Below are positions 61,962 to 64,000 of a DNA stretch of 64,000 nucleotides, piece by piece; within the stretch, counting starts at the first letter, position 1, and every line of letters begins with the position of its first letter. This DNA comes from Mycobacterium numidiamassiliense. GTDB lineage: Bacteria; Actinomycetota; Actinomycetes; Mycobacteriales; Mycobacteriaceae. The DNA is taken from assembly GCF_900157365.1 (NCBI RefSeq), contig NZ_FUEZ01000003.1, positions 248,001 to 312,000 of the forward strand, read 5' to 3'. The notes under the pieces were generated by a model, which saw only the letters and a list, made by a program, of their open reading frames with translations, had not been told where the DNA came from and searched no databases. A program made the translations under genes and the position numbers.

Positions 61962-62831
61962 GTGACCGCAATGGGTTTTCACGAGGGTGAGGTCGCCACG
62001 CAACGCCGAGCCGGCGTCGAAGCTGAGGCAAAACGCCTCGAGACGATGCTCGATGCGACCGGCTTGTCTGGGGGTGCTGCCCAATTCCTGGCATCGCAGC
62101 GGTTTGCCGCGTTCAGCGGGCGTGATCGAGACAGAGTCCTATGGGTCTCCCCGTTGTCCGCGCAGCCGGGGTTCCTGCGGGGGGCCGGCGACACCTTGCA
62201 GATTGCGGCCGCTCCCCGCCGCGGCGATCCCCTGCACCAGATCGCGATCGGCCAGCAGATTGGGTTGATCGCCATTGACTTCGCCACCCGGCGCAGAATG
62301 CGGGTCAACGGCGTTCTCGTTGAGACCGACTCCGGGACTATGACGGTGCGCGTCGACCAGGCGTACGGGAACTGCCCCCAGTACATCCACCGCCGCGATG
62401 TGAACACTGCCGCGATCGCCGCACCCTCTTCCAGCCGAAGGCGCGCAACGACTTTGACTGCAGCTGATCAGGCGATGATTGCGCAGTCCGATACCTTCTT
62501 TCTGGGCACGACGCATCCCACCCGGGGCAGCGATGCGTCTCACCGCGGTGGTCCGGCCGGATTCGTTCGGGTTGACTCCGGCGACCGGATCTGGTGGCCG
62601 GATTATCCGGGCAACAACATGTTCAATAGCTTCGGCAACCTGATGGTCGATGACGAGGCCGCCCTGTTGTTCATCGATTTCGCGACGGGCGCAACACTGC
62701 ATGTGTCCGGTACCGCTCAGGTGCAGTGGACCAGTCCCGGCACGGACGGTGACGACGGTGGTGTTGGTCGCCGGGTCGCGTTCTCAGTTAGGTCCGTTGT
62801 TGCGTCACGCGATTCCAATCGCGAGGCGTGA
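61962..62831 (+). CDS. Pyridoxamine-5'-phosphate-oxidase-like split-barrel protein
   Basis: A 289-residue protein with two PNPOx-like half barrels: RFAAFSGRDRDRVLWVSPLSAQPGFL early, DFATRRRMRVNGVLVET and YGNCPQYIHRRD in the middle, then FFLGTTHPTRGSDASHRGGPAGFVRVD and FIDFATGATLHVSGTAQVQW. Such PPOX proteins bind FMN or F420. GTG 61962 or ATG 61971. Convergent with the S30EA-like gene. Role in detoxification or F420 chemistry is possible. Confidence 0.82.
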   Translation: MTAMGFHEGEVATQRRAGVEAEAKRLETMLDATGLSGGAAQFLASQRFAAFSGRDRDRVLWVSPLSAQPGFLRGAGDTLQIAAAPRRGDPLHQIAIGQQIGLIAIDFATRRRMRVNGVLVETDSGTMTVRVDQAYGNCPQYIHRRDVNTAAIAAPSSSRRRATTLTAADQAMIAQSDTFFLGTTHPTRGSDASHRGGPAGFVRVDSGDRIWWPDYPGNNMFNSFGNLMVDDEAALLFIDFATGATLHVSGTAQVQWTSPGTDGDDGGVGRRVAFSVRSVVASRDSNREA

Positions 62832-62858
62832 CGTGCACGGAGCAGGCGACACCCGCGA

Positions 62859-63278
62859 CTAACTTGCAGGCGGGATGCGATGCCCCTGTGCCGAGCTGCC
62901 TGGATGGCGGATCGTATCGTGCCCCAGCTTGCGATTGTGCATGGGTTCGCGTGCCGCCTTCTGGTGTTCGAGCTGCCGGATCAACTCATGCTTGGCCTCG
63001 AGAAGGGCGCGGGTGATGTCGCGGTTGTCGGCGACCGCCACCAGCGCCGGGAGACCAGGCAAGGTCGTCCGCAACGTGACACGCTGCTCCTTACGGCCGC
63101 GGTCCTGCAACGAGACTTCCAGGCTGATGTCATACGGGTCCCACCGACCCAGGTGCGGCTCGAGCGTCGCCAACGCCTGCAGCACATGCGGACGTTCCTT
63201 GGCGACGAATCCCGCCCCCATGTGCAGGACGTACTCGCCGAGGGGATTAGGCGATCTGCCGCTGGACCTTCTCATCAT
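62859..63278 (-). CDS. S30EA/HPF-like stress protein
   Basis: A 139-residue protein: ERPHVLQALATLEPHLGRWDPYDISLEVSLQDRGRKEQRVTLRTTLPGLPALVAVADNRDITRALLEAKHELIRQLEHQKA follows the sigma-54-modulation/S30EA (hibernation factor) pattern: helix, amphipathic strands, LxLPG, VAVxxNRDxTRALxEAxxELIRQLExxK. The usual ribosome-binding basic face is only partly kept, so a stand-alone RaiA-like regulator is uncertain. Starts ATG 63278, 13 bp after the GH130-like stop, so cotranscribed; dormancy function is inferred. Confidence 0.72.
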   Translation of the reverse strand: MMRRSSGRSPNPLGEYVLHMGAGFVAKERPHVLQALATLEPHLGRWDPYDISLEVSLQDRGRKEQRVTLRTTLPGLPALVAVADNRDITRALLEAKHELIRQLEHQKAAREPMHNRKLGHDTIRHPGSSAQGHRIPPAS

Positions 63279-63291
63279 GCTGATGCTGACC

Positions 63292-64000
63292 TCATCTCGG
63301 GCGATCTGGTTGTTGAACGATCGTGGCCAGCAACTGCGGAAGTGGCACGGTAGCGATGCCGATGGCGCCGTCGGCGATTCCGTAGGGGACCACCAGGGTG
63401 TCGGCGTGAACGAGCGCGCCGCAGGAGTAGACGACGTTGGGCACATAACCGTTCTGTTCGTCATGGGCTGGGCTGAGCAGTGGGCGTCGTAGCCGGCCCA
63501 GCACCTGGGTCGGATCGTCGAGGTCAAGCAGAATAGCGCCGATGCTATAGGTGCGCATGGGGCCGACGCCGTGGGTGAGCACCAGCCACCCTGCGTCGGT
63601 TTCGATTGGCGGGCCGCAATTTCCGAGTTGCAGCGCTTCCCATGCCTCGGTCGGCTGCTGGCAGGGCGATGCGCTCGTCCAGACCGCCAGATGGTCGGCG
63701 AAGGCGACGGAGTTGGTCTCGCGGTCCGATCGCGACATGGCCGCATAGCGGCCGTCTATTCGTCGGGGGAATAATGCCAAACCCTTGTTGGCCGCTGCCT
63801 CCCCGACGAGCGGCCCGGAGGTGAAGGACTGGAAGTCCTTGGTCTCGAGCAGTTGTTGGCTGATGTGGGATCCGCTATAGGCCGTGTAGGTGGCGTAATA
63901 GGTGACCGAGCCGTCGTCGTCAACGAAGCGGACGAACCGGGCGTCCTCCATGCCGGCATGCTCGGCCTCCATCGACGGCCATAGCACGCGCTCGGAAACC
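63292..64000 (-). CDS. GH130-like beta-mannoside phosphorylase/glycosidase, partial
   Basis: The window end cuts the N-terminus; the in-frame read SERVLWPSMEAEHAGMEDARFVRF continues past position 64000. The rest matches GH130-family: GMEDARFVRFVDDDG (five-bladed propeller signature), TYTAYSGSHISQQLL, GLALFPRRIDGRYAAMSRSD, GCGPPIE-like segment and GYVPNVVYSCGALVHADTLVVPYG. These act on mannosides or mannan-type oligosaccharides. Stop at 63292, followed by the S30EA-like gene. An energy-storage or envelope-carbohydrate role is inferred. Confidence 0.8.
   Translation of the reverse strand, partial: VSERVLWPSMEAEHAGMEDARFVRFVDDDGSVTYYATYTAYSGSHISQQLLETKDFQSFTSGPLVGEAAANKGLALFPRRIDGRYAAMSRSDRETNSVAFADHLAVWTSASPCQQPTEAWEALQLGNCGPPIETDAGWLVLTHGVGPMRTYSIGAILLDLDDPTQVLGRLRRPLLSPAHDEQNGYVPNVVYSCGALVHADTLVVPYGIADGAIGIATVPLPQLLATIVQQPDRPR

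Noticed and set aside
1..64000. tRNA, rRNA, CRISPR array, insertion sequence or prophage
   Set aside because: No cloverleaf, repeat-spacer series, transposase motif, terminal repeats or phage structural gene was visible.

Overview
The window looks like chromosomal DNA of a non-tuberculous Mycobacterium. The evidence is very high GC, many GTG starts and 4-bp start/stop overlaps, an MmpS-MmpL pair, F420-dependent enzyme families (two LLM oxidoreductases and one Ddn-type protein), and a recognisable M. tuberculosis backbone. A two-repeat GntR regulator, fadE22, ligB and cstA, then further on a DoxX-like protein and mmr, match (from memory) the Rv3060c-Rv3065 order, with extra genes inserted between them. 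No tRNA, rRNA, CRISPR array or insertion sequence was seen.

Layout. 1-0.7 kb: two Gly/Ala-rich small lipoproteins, the first cut by the window edge. 0.7-9.7 kb: MEDS/ATPase regulator, duplicated GntR regulator, thiolase-like protein divergent from a DUF35 Zn-ribbon/OB protein over a 20-bp palindrome, methyltransferase, HxlR regulator, FadE22, SDR. 9.8-15.2 kb: LigB, CstA, short Hsp70-like ATPase. 15.3-20.7 kb: SDR, then a beta-oxidation operon (thiolase, enoyl-CoA hydratase-like, alpha-methylacyl-CoA racemase, ACAD11-like dehydrogenase). 20.7-25.9 kb: FAD oxidase, Ddn-like/TetR divergent pair, SDR-kinase pair, HD protein. 25.9-28.5 kb: DoxX, Mmr and two secreted peptidase-like proteins. 28.6-36.7 kb: NmrA/HxlR divergent pair, glycogen phosphorylase, HicB-like protein, two SDRs, VOC and SnoaL-like proteins. 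36.8-41.0 kb: membrane protein, MmpS-MmpL, and a decayed alpha/beta hydrolase. 41.1-46 kb: M20 amidohydrolase, LLM, His/Gly-rich secreted protein, DUF1295 protein, PLP enzyme. 45.9-55.3 kb: a long leftward cluster (TetR, DUF1214, epoxide-hydrolase-like, kinase, Zn-ADH, unknown, kinase, solute-binding-like, DHDPR-like reductase), divergent from sulfotransferase-SDR. 57.4-61.8 kb: leftward operon of enoyl-CoA hydratase, amidohydrolase, P450 and LLM. 61.9-64 kb: split-barrel protein, then GH130-like protein plus S30EA/HPF-like protein.

Functional theme. Most genes fit catabolism of acyl-CoA, branched or ring-containing lipids under several local regulators, each with a visible palindrome. The most interesting inferences are (i) a possible 4-hydroxyacyl-CoA route using an APH-type kinase with an ACAD11-like dehydrogenase, and (ii) the 46-57 kb cluster, where two kinases and an SBP-like protein without signal peptide or transporter sit with a sulfotransferase/SDR/DUF1214 trio. 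The thiolase at 16.2 kb has no ordinary start codon in frame; one extra G in a 5-G run would restore one. Functional statements come from reading the translated sequences and remembered family knowledge; no database search was run.
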